Assembly: GCA_030532815.1 (NCBI GenBank)
Contig: JAUNKI010000078.1
Coordinates: 1-8,759 of the forward strand
Length of the DNA stretch: 8,759 bases
Origin: Leptotrichiaceae bacterium
GTDB taxonomy: Bacteria > Fusobacteriota > Fusobacteriia > Fusobacteriales > Leptotrichiaceae
Direction: 5' to 3'
Part shown: one piece after another, positions 6,995-8,759 of the stretch
How the letters are laid out: every line of letters begins with the position of its first letter
How positions within the stretch are numbered: position 1 is the stretch's first letter
Notes under the pieces: model-generated
Seen by the model: the letters and a program-made list of their open reading frames with translations, nothing else
Told to the model about the DNA's origin: nothing
Databases searched by the model: none
Made by a program: the position numbers and the translations under genes

Positions 6995-7005
6995 GTTAAA
7001 ATATA
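6994..7005 (+). promoter_or_regulatory. Possible fourth copy of the operator-like motif
   Basis: TGTTAAAATATA fits the pattern TGTTA[AG][CT]AAAT[TA] in 10 of 12 positions. With two flanking bases (6992-7005) it matches 12 of 14 bases of the O2 region (822-835). It abuts the -10 box of the regulator promoter. The motif is AT-rich, so chance cannot be excluded. Confidence 0.25.
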
Positions 7006-7030
7006 AATTTAATATTGTAAGGTGAAGAAA

Positions 7031-7438
7031 ATGGATAAAAAACAGGATATCAAAACAAATCCCAATCTTGTTGAAGCCTTAGGTTATTATATAAAAAATA
7101 AAAGATTAAAAAAGAATATAGGACTGAGAGAAATGGCAGAGTTACTGAAAATAAGTCCTGCTTATTTGTCAAATTTGGAATCGGGAAAACATAGTATGAC
7201 GAATCCTCTTTTATTAAAAAAAATTTCTAAAGTCTTGGACGTTGATCATCTTAAATTATTTAAAATAATAGGCTATACAGACAAAGATATGTCGGATTTA
7301 AGAAAAGAACTGACTTCTGAAATAATAGAAGAAATTTCCGATATAGAACTCGGAGAAATAGTAGGAAGTCTTATGGAAATGAGTCATGAAAAAGTAATGC
7401 TTGTAAAACAGTACATAGAATTACTGAATAAAAAATAA
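7031..7438 (+). CDS. XRE-family helix-turn-helix transcriptional regulator
   Basis: This is a small DNA-binding protein of 135 residues. A Cro/C1-type helix-turn-helix domain occupies about residues 12-75. The recognition region is seen in LREMAELLKISPAYLSNLESGK (32-53), and the domain ends with the usual leucine-rich helices around LLLKKISKVLDV. The remaining 60 residues are acidic and helical (RKELTSEIIEEISDIELGEIVG, then MSHEKVMLVKQYIELLNKK), suggesting dimer formation. There is no sensor domain for a sugar phosphate. I chose ATG 7031, served by AAGGTG at 7019-7024, over the in-frame GTG at 7022, which lies inside that ribosome binding site. It sits 140 bp after ulaF in the same direction with its own promoter. 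Whether it controls ula is inference; it could be an unrelated regulator. Confidence 0.88.
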   Translation: MDKKQDIKTNPNLVEALGYYIKNKRLKKNIGLREMAELLKISPAYLSNLESGKHSMTNPLLLKKISKVLDVDHLKLFKIIGYTDKDMSDLRKELTSEIIEEISDIELGEIVGSLMEMSHEKVMLVKQYIELLNKK

Positions 7439-7480
7439 AGAACCGTAATGAAGACAACAGATGATCTTCAGACGGTTCTT
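7438..7480. terminator. Bidirectional terminator between the regulator gene and argS
   Basis: AAGAACCGT (7438-7446) pairs perfectly with ACGGTTCTT (7472-7480). A further inner stem of TGAAGA (7449-7454) with TCTTCA (7465-7470) continues it after a small bulge, leaving a 10-nt loop. On the + strand CTTTATTG follows; on the - strand the tail is CTTTATTTTTTATTC. It can therefore end both convergent genes. The last base of the regulator's stop codon is the first base of the stem. Confidence 0.8.
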
Positions 7481-7506
7481 CTTTATTGTTAGGTTTATGT
7501 ATATTT

Positions 7507-8759
7507 TTACATTCTGTTTACAGTCTGTATTCCTAAAAGAGATAATCCCTGCTTTAAAATGTCGGCAGCTTTCAGAGAAAGAAGTATTCTTGCCTGCATG
7601 ATTTCAGAATTTTCTTCTTTTAAAATAGGTTTTGAATTATAGAAATTATTATATAATTTAGCTGTTTCAAATAAATAGTCGGCTATTACATTAGGTTTGT
7701 ATCCTTCATATGCTTTGACAACAACCTGAGGGAATCTGAGTAATGTAACAGCAAGTTCTCTTTCAATATCCTTCATATTTTCCAGAATAATGTTTCCGTT
7801 TTCATTGACCTGTATATTTTCAGATTCAAGTTTTCTCAAAATGGACATTACTCTGACGTAGGTATACTGCAAGTACGGTCCTGTGTTTCCTTCAAAGCTG
7901 AGTACTTTATCCCAGTCGAACAGTATAGGTGAAGTTCTGTTCTGACTCAAATCAAAGTATTTTATAGCCCCTGTTCCTACAATGTCGGCAATAATTTCTT
8001 TTTCAGGTTCAGGAATATCGGGATTTTTTTCGTCAATAACTTTTTTAACGTGTTTTTGTGCTTCATTTAACAGGTCGATAAGTCTTATGACATTTCCTCC
8101 TCTTGTGGATAAAATAACTCCGTTTGCAAATCTCATAATGCCGAACCATACATGAACCTTTTCATAATTGTAAGGAGCTCCTATCATTTCAGCTATGGCA
8201 AATACCTGCTTAAAATGATCCTGCTGTCTTTCATCAACGACATATATAGCAAGATCTGCATTCAGGTCGTCCTTTCTGTATTTTATAGTTGCCAAATCCG
8301 AAGTGGAGTAAAGGAAACTTCCGTCTTTTTTCTGAACGATACAAGGATGAAGTTTGCTGTCTTCGTCAAAGAATACGACTAATGCATCTTTATCCTCTTT
8401 TGCAATATTTTTTTCTTTCAACTCTTCTAAAACTACAGGCATGAGGTCGTTGTAAAAAGATTCTCCGTTGTAGTAATCGAAGGTTATATCAAATCTTTTA
8501 TAAATTTTGTTGTATTCCTTTATGGAAATATCGATAAATTCCTTCCAAAGGGCATTGTTCTTTTCATCTCCCGACTGGAGTTTTCTTAATTCTTCTCTTG
8601 CAATATCTTCAAGGGAAGGATCTTTTTTAGCTTCGTCGGAAAAGAGAACATAAATTCTTTCAAGTTCTTCAATAGGATCTTTTTCATATGCTTCTCTGTC
8701 AAGCCAACGGTTATACCCTACTATAAGTTTTCCGAACTGAGTCCCCCAATCTCCTACAT
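7507..8759 (-). CDS. argS: Arginyl-tRNA synthetase, C-terminal part (5' end outside window)
   Basis: This class I synthetase charges tRNA-Arg with arginine in the cytoplasm. The frame is open from the right edge down to TAA at 7507-7509, giving 417 full codons including the stop. The family is usually 550-590 residues, so about 130-150 N-terminal residues, including the HIGH-type motif, lie beyond the window. At the edge is VGDWGTQFGKLI, a strong ArgS signature. The KMSKS-equivalent loop reads LSTRGGNVIRLIDLL (around 8070-8115), a degenerate form as in many ArgS proteins. GNTGPYLQYTYVRVMSIL (around 7840-7895) opens the anticodon-binding DALR domain, which runs to the usual C-terminal Arg-Met. 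An internal ATG at 8440-8442 is not the start, as conserved ArgS sequence continues upstream of it. It converges on the regulator gene and is unrelated to ascorbate use. Confidence 0.97.
   Translation of the reverse strand, partial: VGDWGTQFGKLIVGYNRWLDREAYEKDPIEELERIYVLFSDEAKKDPSLEDIAREELRKLQSGDEKNNALWKEFIDISIKEYNKIYKRFDITFDYYNGESFYNDLMPVVLEELKEKNIAKEDKDALVVFFDEDSKLHPCIVQKKDGSFLYSTSDLATIKYRKDDLNADLAIYVVDERQQDHFKQVFAIAEMIGAPYNYEKVHVWFGIMRFANGVILSTRGGNVIRLIDLLNEAQKHVKKVIDEKNPDIPEPEKEIIADIVGTGAIKYFDLSQNRTSPILFDWDKVLSFEGNTGPYLQYTYVRVMSILRKLESENIQVNENGNIILENMKDIERELAVTLLRFPQVVVKAYEGYKPNVIADYLFETAKLYNNFYNSKPILKEENSEIMQARILLSLKAADILKQGLSLLGIQTVNRM

Noticed and set aside
8070..8115. ArgS lacks a canonical KMSKS sequence (LSTRGGNV instead)
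   Set aside because: Degenerate forms of this motif, such as KTRAGG in E. coli ArgS, are normal in this family and do not suggest loss of function.

Overview
The window is AT-rich, with strong AGGAGG-type ribosome binding sites, arginine codons mostly AGA, and TAA as every stop codon. TGG is the tryptophan codon, and the frames need no TGA reassignment. This suits a low-GC anaerobe. My best guess is a fusobacterium of the Leptotrichia/Sebaldella kind, with a low-GC Firmicute as the main alternative. This placement rests on overall sequence character, not on a search.

Layout. (1) Positions 1-426 hold the 3' end of an unrecognised gene that enters from the left. (2) Positions 427-897 are a very AT-rich control region. 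It holds an intrinsic terminator (575-610), A-tracts at roughly helical spacing, a good sigma-70 type promoter (794-821), and three copies of a 12-bp motif, TGTTA[AG][CT]AAAT[TA]. (3) Positions 898-6890 hold a complete L-ascorbate utilisation cluster, all on the + strand, in the order ulaG-ulaA-ulaB-ulaC-ulaD-ulaE-ulaF. A 214-bp gap between ulaC and ulaD holds a very stable hairpin and a second promoter with a perfect TATAAT box, so the cluster is probably read as ulaGABC plus ulaDEF. (4) Positions 7031-7438 encode a small XRE-type helix-turn-helix protein with its own promoter. (5) A bidirectional terminator (7438-7480) separates it from argS, which runs on the - strand from beyond the right edge to 7507.

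How the genes work together. UlaA (EIIC), UlaB (EIIB) and UlaC (EIIA) import L-ascorbate and phosphorylate it to L-ascorbate 6-phosphate. UlaG opens the lactone to 3-keto-L-gulonate 6-phosphate, and UlaD decarboxylates this to L-xylulose 5-phosphate. UlaE converts that to L-ribulose 5-phosphate, and UlaF yields D-xylulose 5-phosphate for the pentose phosphate pathway. Every catalytic residue I looked for is present.

I see no undescribed enzyme system. The points most worth a second look are regulatory: repeated operator-like motifs, the mid-operon hairpin and promoter, and an XRE protein where enteric bacteria use the DeoR-family UlaR. UlaA also carries a Cys-containing insertion.
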